From Malachius bipustulatus (taxonomy: Eukaryota > Arthropoda > Insecta > Coleoptera > Melyridae): a stretch of DNA of 64,000 nt. The stretch lies in the NCBI GenBank assembly GCA_910589415.1, contig OU342637.1, positions 25,767,162 through 25,831,161 on the forward strand, given 5' to 3'. A program made the translations under genes and the position numbers. The notes beneath the pieces were generated by a model. It was not told the origin of the DNA and did not search any database. It saw nothing but the letters and a program-made list of their open reading frames with translations. Positions 51,628 to 62,277 of this stretch are shown in pieces; the first letter of the stretch is position 1, and the number at the start of each line of letters is the position of its first letter.

Positions 51628-53069
51628 AATCTCAACAGTTGCAACTGGAACTAAGGACGAGACAATCATTGATCCTGTTGGATTCTTGGGTTCCTTGCCC
51701 GCAACCCGCAACGGAGCCTCTCAAGGGAAGACTTCCAAGCATCCATTCAATAACATTTCACCCTAACTGAGCTGCCATTTGTGAAATACCTTGCCATCAA
51801 CAACAATCGCATTTCCTCGAAAGTAGTTTCAGCAGGTTAGTTCATTTTCTGAAGAAGGGTCTCGCATATGAAACAAGAACGCAGTTAATTTAAAAAAAAT
51901 ATATTTTTGAGTTGTTCAAAACTTTCATGAAAATTTGACGGAACAAAAATAAGAATAAACAGACCAGAAGATAATTGCTCCTCTTCCTGAAAAAGTAGTC
52001 GTTTCTTTCATCGTTTCCCTGATAAATTACCCAATTTAGACGACCTCTAAGGTCATGACGATGTTATTAACACTAGGTAAACATCTATAATAGACATAAA
52101 GGAGCCTCGAGTTGAACTGCGCCCGCCTAAATTAAACTGCTGTATAATTTTAAGCCAAATTAAGCACTAAGTAGCAATGTCTTCTAGGCATACAAGAAAT
52201 TACTCATAAACGCTGGGGTTGCCATCTGCCTCGCTCGTAAATGCTCTTGTCCCTTGTTTTACTGATCAGATGTTGCCATGTCGACGTTAAATTTCTCCCA
52301 ATATTTCTCTAATCAATCAAATTATCGTCTCCCTTAGTTTACCTTACCTGTTTTTCTAGGTTTCGTGTGACTCATTAAACATTTATATCTGCCTCATTTG
52401 CATAAAACTATTTTTTCTCTCTTATTTGAAAATAAGATCATTTCTCTTTCTCGCTTTCTTCTTATGCATTGGCCTCGATTGCATAAGAATCCTATTGGCC
52501 TATTTTGGCCTATTTTTTAAAAGTTATTACGTAAAGTAATCTAATCTAAAGAAGTTTTTATAAGATTAACATATGGCAACACTGTAAGATAGGAATCATA
52601 TCCAACCCCCGCGGTTCCTTAGAGCAAATTAGATTTTATGAAACTGATTTTCAACTATAAAGGACCCAATGGCGCTAATAACGGGGGCAGTAAAAAAAGT
52701 TTACATCGCTGATTTTATCGAAACTTCTCCAGACAATATTGTTGCTCTGGTTGCTCGAGCAGAATTCGAATTTTAACTTTACCACCTCAGTTTTCGAGTT
52801 GTTTTAGTGTAATAACAGGGATGATGAACGCGACTTGAAATTGTATTATGCTAATTTGTTTTCGGGAAGAGGATCGAGTTTGCGAGAGGCGAGGAACTTT
52901 AAATTTATTTAGTTTGTTGTTTACTTATGTATTTGTATTAATTTTATTGATATATCTATTTTAATTGAAACCCTCCAAGCCCTAGACCCCTAGAGAAATT
53001 ATTATTATAGGTAGGCGCCTGAATTATTTTTAAAATTACGGCCATGTAGCAATTTAATAATTTCACCCC
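51628..53069. other. Single-copy spacer, nothing recognised
   Basis: Mixed composition with no long reading frame, no element termini and no RNA gene that I can see. Confidence 0.4.
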
Positions 53070-55170
53070 TTTAAACTGACGTGCGGTGCTTTAAAAAGTA
53101 AAAAACTTAAAAGTGAAAAATAACCCAAACAGGAAAATTATATTTCAATTAAAACCCCAGATCTTAGACCCCTAAAGAAATTAATATAATTCCTGAACTA
53201 TTTTGAAAAAAATGAAAAAAAAAGGTGAAAAAACGTAAAAACCAAATAAAGAGTGACCTACTGTAATTGTAACTATTAAAAGAGCAAAAAAGTGCAAAAA
53301 ATCTAAAAAGTAAAAAAGTGACCGGCAAGGTAACAATTTTAGAATAAAATATTTCTAACTGACGTGGGATACTTTGGAAAACAAACAACAAAACTAAAAG
53401 AGCAAAAAAAGTGCAAGAAAACTAGAAAAGCAAATAATGACCTATCAAGGCAACAATTTTAAAATAAAATTTTTCAAACTGACGTGGGCTACTTAGGAAA
53501 ACAAAAAAAAAACTAAAAGAGCAAAAAAAGTGCAAAAAAAAAACTAAAAATAGCAAAAAGTGGTCCGGCCAGGCAACAAATGTTTCAATAAAAGTTTTCA
53601 AACTGACGTGAGATACTTAAAAAAACATAAAAAAACTAAAAGAGCAAAAAAAGTGCAAGAAAACTAAAAAAAGCAAATAATGACCTATCAAGGCAACAAT
53701 TTTAAAATAAAATTTTTCAAACTGACGTGGGATATTTAGAAAAAACAAAAAAATAATAAAAGAGCAAAAAAAGTGCAAAAAAAACTAAAAAAAGCAAAAA
53801 GTGGCCCGGCCAGGCAACAAATGTTTCAATAAAAGTTTTCAAACTGACGTGAGATACTTAAAAAAACATAAAAAAAAACTAAAAGAGCAAAAAAAATGCA
53901 AGAAAACTAAAAAAGCAAATAATGACCTATCAAGGCAACAATTTTAAAATAAAATTATTCAAACTGACGTGGAATATTTAGTAAAATTAAAAAAAAACTA
54001 AAAGAGCAAAAACAGTGCAAAAAAAAAACTAAAAAAAGCAAAAAGTGGCCCGGCCAGGCGACAAATGTTTCAATAAAAGTTTTCAAACTGACGTGAGATA
54101 CTTAAAAAACATAAAAAAAACTAAAAGAGCAAAAAAATTGCAAGAAAACTAAAAAAGCAAATAATGACCTATCAAGGCAACAATTTCGAAATAAAATTTT
54201 TCAGACTGACGTGGGATACTTAGGAAAACTAAAAAAAAAACTAAAAGAGCAAAAAAAGTGCAAGAAAACTAAAAAAGCAAATAATGACCTATCAAGGCAA
54301 CAATTTTAAAATAAAATTATTCAAACTGACGTGGAATATTTAGTAAAATTAAAAAAAAAACTAAAAGAGCAAAAACAGTGCAAAAAAAACTAAAAAAAGC
54401 AAAAAGTGGCCCGGCCAGGCAATGTTTCAATAAAAGTTTTTAAACTGACGTGAGATACTTAAAAAAACATAAAAAAACTAAAAGAGCAAAAAAAGTGCAA
54501 GAAAACTAAAAAAGCAAATAATGACCAATCAAGGCAACCATTTTAAAATAAAGTTTTTCAAACTGACGTGGGATATTTAGGAAAACCAAAAAAAAAAAAA
54601 ATAAAAGAGCAAAAAAAGTGCAAAAAAACCTAAAAAAAGCAAAAAGTGGCCCGGCCAGGCAATGTTTCAATAAAAGTTTTTAAACTGACGTGAGATACTT
54701 AAAAAAACATAAAAAAAACTAAAAGAGCAGAAAAAGTGCAAGAAAACTAAAAAAGCAAATAATGACCTATCAAGGCAACAATTTTAAAATAAAATTTTTC
54801 AAACTGACGTGGGATACTTAGGAAAACTAAAAAAAAACTAACTAAAAGAGCAAAAAAAGTGCAAAAAAAACTAAAAAAAAAACAAAAAAATTATTAGCAA
54901 GGCAACAATTTTAGTTTTACAACAATAGAAGTTTTTCGTTAGTAAAAAAAAATGAAAAAATGTATAAAACCAAAAAAGATTGGCCTGTTTTAATTAAAAC
55001 TAAAAAATCATCAAAGTGCAAAAAAACCTAAGAAAGCAAAAATAGAGACCCGGCAAGCAGCAATTATTTTAGAATAAAATTTTCCAGACCGACATTCCCA
55101 CCTACTTTAAAAAAACACGAAAAACTCAAAGAGAAAAAGACAAAAACCCATAAAGAAGCAAAAAAGTGAC
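53070..55170. repeat. A-rich satellite array, ~121-bp monomers in alternating pairs
   Basis: About 14 copies of a unit with AACTGACGTG, an AACTAAAAGAGCAAAAA box and GTGCAA. Two subtypes alternate: one with GCAAATAATGACCTATCAAGG and one with GCAAAAAGTGGCCCGGCCAGG. The GTGAGATACTT subtype recurs at 53600, 53842, 54086, 54443 and 54684, i.e. every ~242 bp with one three-unit step. Both edges decay. The + strand is overwhelmingly purine. There is no coding potential. Confidence 0.85.
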
Positions 55171-55218
55171 TCCTCGATCAGTATTTTGAGTCACGCTCTT
55201 ATTTTATTAGAAAAATAT

Positions 55219-55727
55219 TGTTACGGGTCTCACACTTTATTAAAATCAAATCAAAGTCTTACAAAAATCTTTATTCTACCTCTACCACAACTGTAACTTA
55301 AAACAATAACCTCCAAATCTAAAATAATCAGCTGTTTCTCTTATTTATATTCACACAGATATCACACATACACCACTCTTTCACTTCACTAACACTTATT
55401 GTCACTTTACTCTATGTCTTCCTTACTCTGTGATACTTCAGCATTCATTCAGCTTTTATTCAAGATACGACTAACTGACTAGAGTGCCGACAGTTCCTCT
55501 TTTATACCCGTTGGCCGTGGAATCTAGAAATGTCTGCTCACGGAGAGCTCCACGTAATCTCGAACATACGTAGAATGTGGAACCATTCTGAAATTTAGTA
55601 GACTCTCTTACACTGGTTGGGCAATGTGTCATTCCTGTCATGTCACTCGAATTGTCGCGAAGGTAAACAAACAAATACGAATCTAGAATTGTTCGCCAGT
55701 GTGGTGCTTCGTTATAATATTAATACA
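55219..55727 (-). mobile_element. Solo LTR (509 bp) with legible promoter and poly(A) signals
   Basis: It is flanked by ATAT at 55215-55218 and 55728-55731, with TG...CA ends (minus strand starts TGTATTAATATTATAACG and ends GACCCGTAACA). On the minus strand a TATA box TATAAAAGAG (55506-55497) lies 30 bases before an initiator TCAGT (55478-55474). AATAAA signals follow at 55275-55270 and 55241-55236. A Ty3/Gypsy-type LTR is likely; there is no internal region. Confidence 0.85.
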
Positions 55728-55731
55728 ATAT

Positions 55732-56574
55732 GTTCCAAATTTGAGTGATGATTTTTTGAAATGGGAACCCTGTTTAAAAAAAATAAATAAAAAATTTTTT
55801 ATTGAATTAATTTCAAGTTAACGATTCGCACTGTATAAGCTGAGCTTGCAGAAATACGACTTGAAAAACTCACCCAAATTGTTTTTGGGCTCCCATCCCA
55901 AGTATAAAAAAACATTGATGCCCACCCAAAAAGAGGAAAGAAAATTATATGTTTCAAAATACAAAAATACAAAAAAAAATGGTTTTGAGCGGCTCTTTCT
56001 ACTTCTTACCCCTAGGTCAAGCTGAGCTGGAGCTTAATAGGTGAGTCAGTTTTTTTATGTAAATTTTTACCGGAAATTTTTTTAATGACTTATGCCAATA
56101 GATCGTTAATTTGAAACACATCCCTTATTATTTCTGAAGGGTATCTGAAGAGTTATTTCAAGCCCCCTATCCCAATATTGAGCCTTGGGGGGCGATTTGA
56201 CTAACCACATAAAGTTTTAGTATCAATCCGGAGGATTAAGAATCGCTTAAATCGTGTCAAATAATAATAATTGAATTCCGAAAAACCCTTCATTTGTTCC
56301 GTGAGTGTTTTTGTTTCGCAGTCAAGTTATGTCCCATAAAACAATTCCGCAGAACCTAAAATCACCGATGCATGACATAAAGTGATGATGAATCTCTCTT
56401 TTTAGGGATATAAAATCTCTTTTGTCGTTCCAGGTTATACAGGACAAAACACATCCCTTTTAAAAGGATAATAGAAAAAGCCGTCGGTTTGTCAGACCAT
56501 CTGGGAGATAAATCTGAAACACTACACACTTAAATGGGTGGCGTGTGTTGTGAATATTCCCGTTCGCGTTCGCC
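55732..56574. other. AT-rich spacer with single repeat ends
   Basis: GGTGAGTCAGTTTTTTTATG at 56041 is one end of the element family at 29925-30750 without a visible partner. Nothing else was recognised. Confidence 0.4.
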
Positions 56575-56790
56575 TCCCTTATAAATTAGAGCTGCATCCC
56601 CGTTGTTCCCGGATGGTAAAAAGAGCAGCTCCGGGTTCCGTTCGCTTCGTCCCGTGCGGAACAGACGAGGATCGGCGCGGTTATTGCACTCGCTCTTTCC
56701 CGGCGTGTTTGAACACAATGGAAAACAGCGGAAGGAGGAAGAGCAACGGCACGGAACATGGACTCGGGATGAGAACGAATCCCTTTCACT
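56575..56790. other. GC-rich patch, unassigned
   Basis: A ~200-bp stretch that is far richer in G, C and CpG than its surroundings. It reads open in several frames on both strands, which is expected for GC-rich DNA. None resembles a known domain. It could be a conserved regulatory or exonic segment. Confidence 0.4.
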
Positions 56791-57329
56791 ATCCTTAATC
56801 CTGTATAAACAGTTCTTTAATGACGTCATTGTTTACATTCAGGCTGTGTTTATGGTGCAATGAATTAAGTTAAAGTGTAGGAAGATTTGCTTGAAAACAA
56901 GCGATTTTTTACACTTTGCTACTAGTGGTACAAGACTTGACATGGAACGCTGCCAGATTGGTGGAAAACATTACTAAATCTATCTTTAAAATTTTCCAAT
57001 ACACTTACCACCATAGGACTAGAAAATATTAGAGCACGTACATCAAGAGATCATGAAATTGATACTTCCAACCCTTTGGTTTAATCTTTAATCAATCAAA
57101 CATATTTGGCAAAAAATGCTACCAATTCCTTATCTTTCGTTCATTTTACGGAGGCGATAAATTCCTGCAATCAATAAATTTAATAATAATTAATAACCTA
57201 TCCCACTTCAGATCCAACCTAACCATAAAATGTTTTAAATTAACCCCATGCGGTAACATAATTCCTCTCATATATAAGGATTCAATTTTCCCGAATAAAT
57301 CGTTACCATTATAACGTTTTAATGCACCT
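56791..57329. other. AT-rich spacer
   Basis: No repeat termini, gene or RNA recognised. Confidence 0.4.
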
Positions 57330-57560
57330 CCAATCACTAACCCTCGTCGGGGCCGCCCGGTCTGCAAAGCCACCCCCGGCGGCCCAGACAGAGCCCGGGT
57401 GCAGCGGCGTCGCCATGGATACCGCGCCCCTGCTGCACCGGCTTGGGGGGAGGAGACAATGTGCGAGATCGCTGGCGGCTCCTGCACCGACCAGGTGGAC
57501 GCCCTGGGGAGGATATTGCACCGGGTTCTGTCTGCGGGAAGGGTTGTTCGGACAGGTGGA
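57330..57560. other. Second GC- and CpG-rich patch, unassigned
   Basis: It is about two-thirds G+C in an AT-rich background, with CGGGGCCGCCCGG and CCCCCGGCGGCCC. Overlapping frames on both strands look like composition artefacts. A CpG-island-like promoter or an exon of an unseen gene is possible. Confidence 0.4.
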
Positions 57561-58680
57561 AAAATTACCGCTGTATGAAGGAATTGTTCCTGGTGTGTTC
57601 CTGTTAGGCTAGTGCTGGTGCTTGTGCGGTCGACTTGGATTGGAGATGCATGAGAGCTTTTAGAAATTTAATCTTGGGTTTTAAATGGCGATCTTCTTAT
57701 TTCGACTCCCAACAAAAGTGGCATCACCGAAATGGAACACTGGCATGAGTGCCATGCTTCAAAAACGGAAAAATCACGTGGGCGAAACGAAGAATGTCAC
57801 AACGTAGGGATGTGGGGCTGAAACATCAAAAAATTTACCCCAAATTTGCAGTTTTGGGCGGTTTTTGATGTGGTTTATTACATTTGGTCCCTATTTTGAC
57901 ATTATTTTGGCTCTATATTGCAGCCAATCCCTAAAATATCATAGGGTCTGGTTGCCTGAACTCTTCATCTAATTTTTTTCATTTAAAATTCAGAAATTTT
58001 ATGGTAAAATATGAAAAAAAGTTATAAAAAAACTGCCGGAGTCTTCTTCGATTGAGTCACTTTCGTCGAGACCTTTATGAAGTATAAAAAAACATATTTA
58101 CTTTTTTTTATATCGACGATTCGCTTACTTTTACGATCTGTTTAAGACACTTTAAGAAAAATCGATTTTCTTTAAAAAAAATTGACAAAAAATCGCATTT
58201 TTAAGTTTTTGCTGATAGCCGCTCTCCTTATATAATTTTACGGGAAACTATATTTCTATAAAGTTTATACGTCTATGATTTCCTTAAAAAACTCTCCCCA
58301 AAAAAATCTCTCTGCACCGTACCGTTACTAAGAAAAGTTCAGATAAGCGGTACCGTGTAAGAAAACTGCCCTGAACGGGGGCTTGAAAATTCCACGATAC
58401 GGCCCATTTTTAATAAAAAGTATTTGGGTGTGCCAAGGTACCTCCCTGCGAAATTTCAACCCGATCGGTGCAACTTTCAGACATTTTGAGTTTTTTTCAG
58501 GCTCCTCCCGAAAATTCCTGAAATTGTAAAAAAAATAATACTTCCCGTGAACGGATCCCGCTCTTCATTGGACCGCGGTCCGTTTACATGAGGCCAAATT
58601 TCAACCTCAATCGTGAAGTGAGTGAAGTGCCACTTCACTGTAAATAAAATATAAAGCGCCAAGTCTATTTTTTTTTGTCA
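57561..58680. other. AT-rich spacer, nothing recognised
   Basis: It contains ATCGATTTT-rich and poly-A tracts but no element ends or coding frames. Confidence 0.4.
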
Positions 58681-58935
58681 AGATCTAGTTTGACAAGAAA
58701 ATTCGTTTTCTTTAGCCTGTTGAACCGGAACGTACAAAAAAATTCAAGCTGACCGGACTTGTTTGCAAAAATCGATTTTTCGAGCTGACCCGACTTTGTC
58801 TAACCAGAACTTGTAAAAAAAATTGTGCTGACTTTGCCTTTTGAGAAAAAATCGAATTTCCCAGATGACTGGAATTTGTCTACCCGACTCTTGAAAAAAA
58901 AGAAAATCGTACTGACCGAACTTTCTCCTCTGTAG
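58681..58935. repeat. Degenerate tandem repeat, ~55-65-bp unit
   Basis: AAGCTGACCGGACTTGTTTG, GAGCTGACCCGACTTTGTC, TGTGCTGACTTTGCC, CAGATGACTGGAATTTGTC and CGTACTGACCGAACTTTC follow one another, each followed by an AAAAATCG-like stretch. Confidence 0.6.
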
Positions 58936-61900
58936 AATCAACACTTCATCAACCTTGCAAGCCACGATCTTTCGAAATTGGCCATAGGGCTAGAGTATTT
59001 GAAAAAACAAATTTTTCAGATCTATTTTTCCTATTTACATATATTTTTCCTGGATCCATTTCGAATATTTACTATAAAAGTATTGCGTACCACGTCAAAG
59101 TGACTGCTGATCCCAAAATTCTCAACTGCCAGTGACGTCACACTCCTCCGCCCTTCACAAAAAAAATATAATCCCATTCTTTCAACGCAGCATAGTTAGC
59201 AGTAGAAGACTGGAATTTATATTTTCAACCCTTACTTAATCATCCATCAGTAGAAGACTGGTTTCGCTAGTCAGACCACGAAAAAAAAAGCGTCCTGAAG
59301 AATTCAATGGTTGCAATCGCCGAAAGCTTGGAAAGCAGCAAAAACCGAAAGGGGAGGAAATCCGAAAGAACGATTCTAATCTACTATTTGGTTTTTTTGC
59401 CAAGCAAATTTACCAAGCATGACTCACTGTTTAATATGAGTTTTGCGTTGCAGAAAGACGTTTCTTCGAGAACTTTACACTTCTCAGAATTTTCTTTGCA
59501 ATTTTCCTCTCAATAGCTGACCCATGTACTCTGTTGACGTCGTTGTTATATGACTCAATGACTTCATCGATGCCCAAAAAATTTCCCAAAACAACTTCAT
59601 TTTCAAATTTTAAAATACTTTTCAGGGTTTTCTTTGCTTTTTCGCACCACAAGACTCCTCGGTGCACAACAAGTTTCCAGAAGTAAATAAAACTCTGAAA
59701 CTCAGTTGGTACACTAATTTCCATTGTTATAAAAAACTATTATTTCCCTTTGCACTGTTACCCAACAGATCGATTCGACTTCATACTGCGCATGGATTTC
59801 AAGCACTCAATTTTGGTCGGTGTCTCAAAAGTTCTTGGAAGAAAGAAAACTCTGAAATAAGTTTCTAATTATTTTTTATAGCAACGGGAATTAATTCACT
59901 TAGCTGTAGAGTTTTCCCTACAACATCACTTGAATTGGAATTAATTTGGAAAACAGGTTTTCATTTTTTCGTTTTCGAACTAGAAGCTTTTTTAAGAGTC
60001 TGCTGGAATTGAAGTTTTCCAACTCCGTTTCTTGATTTTAGACACAAAATTGACGGATCGAGCAATAAGTGTGCTAGAATGTTATTGCAAATGTTGCCAA
60101 AAAAATCATAACAACAAGGTCCTTCAATGACAAAAGTATTTTTTTTTATTTAAATGTTGAGCATTTATTTCGCCACCATAACTCCATTAAAGTTTAAGTA
60201 CGTTCGAAAAAATAGACATTTTCAAGAGAGTAATTTGATAGATTTGATTCTGGGCAATTTTACCAGAAAAAAATACTTAATTCTACATACCTACAGTAAA
60301 AATAAAGTAGGTAGACGACAAGTAAAAACGTTTCTCCTCTAGAGGCCGGTTCCAGACTTAGCACAGCCAGAATATCAGTGTTCAGGGACTCTTTTCTCTG
60401 GAGAGCCGTCACACATTTTGAAACAATCCAGGGATGATGTTCTCTATGAATTCAGCTTGCAGGGTTGCGGGACCAATGTAAATTACTTATAATGTACCCA
60501 TATCGTTTGGGGAAGGTTATTAAAATTGTATTTAATTCTTAAATAAATATTTAAGGCGAAGCTTTCAAATAGTTTTTTTTTTACAATTCATGATATATTT
60601 TATTCCAAAAAAACGATACACTGTATGTCGTAATTGTGGAATTTGATCAGTTAATAGTAAAGGTAATTGAATTTTTATCAGAAAATCCACAAAAACCATC
60701 AAGATAAAGTTGGCAGGGATTACATATGGTTTTAATTTAATAGATTATTATTTTCTCTGAATCATGAGACCGAAGGGACATTTCCTTTAAGATAGTCATT
60801 TCAGTGTGTGATTCTATTGCAACAACAACAACAACAATAATAAACTCTTATCAATGCCGATTTTTATTTATTCAAACAAACTGTGAAATATTTGCAAACT
60901 TTTTTTAAAACCATTTGCTTGGAGTATTTTGAATAATTGTTTATTTATGTACGGATCGATCACTATCAGGTATGTGATAGGACCAATTAAAAATCCTAAC
61001 AAGTGTGAGGTGGTTTTTTAAATTACTGAAGGGACCTGTGTTCTAAATCTGGGATTCCAATTTAGTAATGGTTCAATTATTACCCAAAGTTATAGCTATT
61101 GAGACACCCTATACCTACATTACCTACAATAGAATCGTTGAAAGCAAAAACTATTAACATTTGTCTTAAAGTCCATTAGTTTCTTCTTGATCCTCACGTT
61201 GAGCAGTCCTGATTTTTCTTAAGAAATAAGTTGGCAGATTTTTTGAATAGCTTTTTCTAATTCGCCACCTCTTGGACTTTTGATGATTCCCCACTCTGCT
61301 TATAAATATTTCTGGGATTTTATTGGAGTTTCTAGTTCTAGTTCTACTAACAAAGATTTGGCTTCTTTGATCTCCAGTCCTTTTTCGTTATTTACATTTT
61401 CGTCGTTTTTAGTCAGAATTTTTTTTTTTCAAAATAATTCGAAAACCAAAAATAATTTTTGAAATCTCTTTATCCTTTGCATTGTCCTTCTGGTTGCTCA
61501 ACTTTTTCACCCAACCGACCCTGTATCACCCACGGTTTGCTAGATCCCCATACTGTTAATTCTTATCCATATGACGTAATTTTTCTAGCCACTTTTTCTC
61601 TGCGATGGCATTGTTCTTCTTTCCATCGCCCATCGTGCCAGTGCTGTCATCAGGGACTCCTGAGCCTAATTCTAACAAGATCTTCCAATCCAACTTCTGT
61701 ATCAAATACGGCAGATTCTGGTCATTAAACAGGCGATGAGCTTTTAAATTATTTGATACGACACTTTTCTTACTACCCAGTTCTATTTACGGTGACGTCG
61801 CTTGTCTTTTAAGCGATTTTCACTACAAATTCACATAAGCATTTTTAAGCCTATAAGCACCAAGTGACGGATTTTTTTTAGCTAACTGATCAAAATCTAC

Positions 61901-61960
61901 ACCTTGAAGTTATTCGATCGGTCATTATCGTCAAGAGTAGGCAGCTTTACTTCAACCTGG
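58936..61960. other. Long AT-rich spacer upstream of gene 7
   Basis: Small features only: GCAGTAGAAGACTGG is repeated at ~59200 and ~59250, and a CAA microsatellite lies at 60820-60842. A 97-codon minus-strand frame at 59431-59724 and an 89-codon plus-strand frame at 61459-61728 have no recognisable motifs and are not called as genes. Confidence 0.4.
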
Positions 61961-62277
61961 TGTCATTGTGTTCTTTATTGGATTGGAGAAATTTCTCTAC
62001 AGTGTTCATATCTGCATATTGGGATCGCTTATTGTTTCAGACATTATTGCTGTAGAGTTTTCACAGCTAAGTGATGAGGATCCTACCCAGAGAACTATTC
62101 ATTCCACCGTTATCGACGTTGGTGTTATTTTTCTTCAAGCTTTTACCAGTTGGTTCTTTACAGTGGCGTCTCTTTCATTTTTTTTTTGTGTTGGAGAAAT
62201 TCTCACTTTTCCGAAAAAATATTTCCAAACAGCAAACTAATTTAAAAAAAATGCTTTGTTGCAGATTTCCGATCTAA
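61961..62277 (+). other. Region just upstream of gene 7, with probable splice acceptor
   Basis: ATGCTTTGTTGCAG ends at 62264, 13 bases before the gene 7 ATG, so a 5' UTR intron like those of genes 1-6 is likely. The conserved promoter box of genes 2-6 was not found here. Confidence 0.4.

Noticed and set aside
53070..55170. CRISPR-like array
   Set aside because: The units are 121-bp satellite monomers without unique spacers, in a eukaryotic context.
57146..57612. Proteins encoded in the GC-rich patch at 57.3-57.6 kb
   Set aside because: Overlapping open frames exist on both strands, have biased Ala/Pro/Arg composition and no recognisable domain.
59431..59724. 97-codon minus-strand gene
   Set aside because: No recognisable motif, promoter or splice context. 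An open frame of this size is expected by chance in 64 kb.
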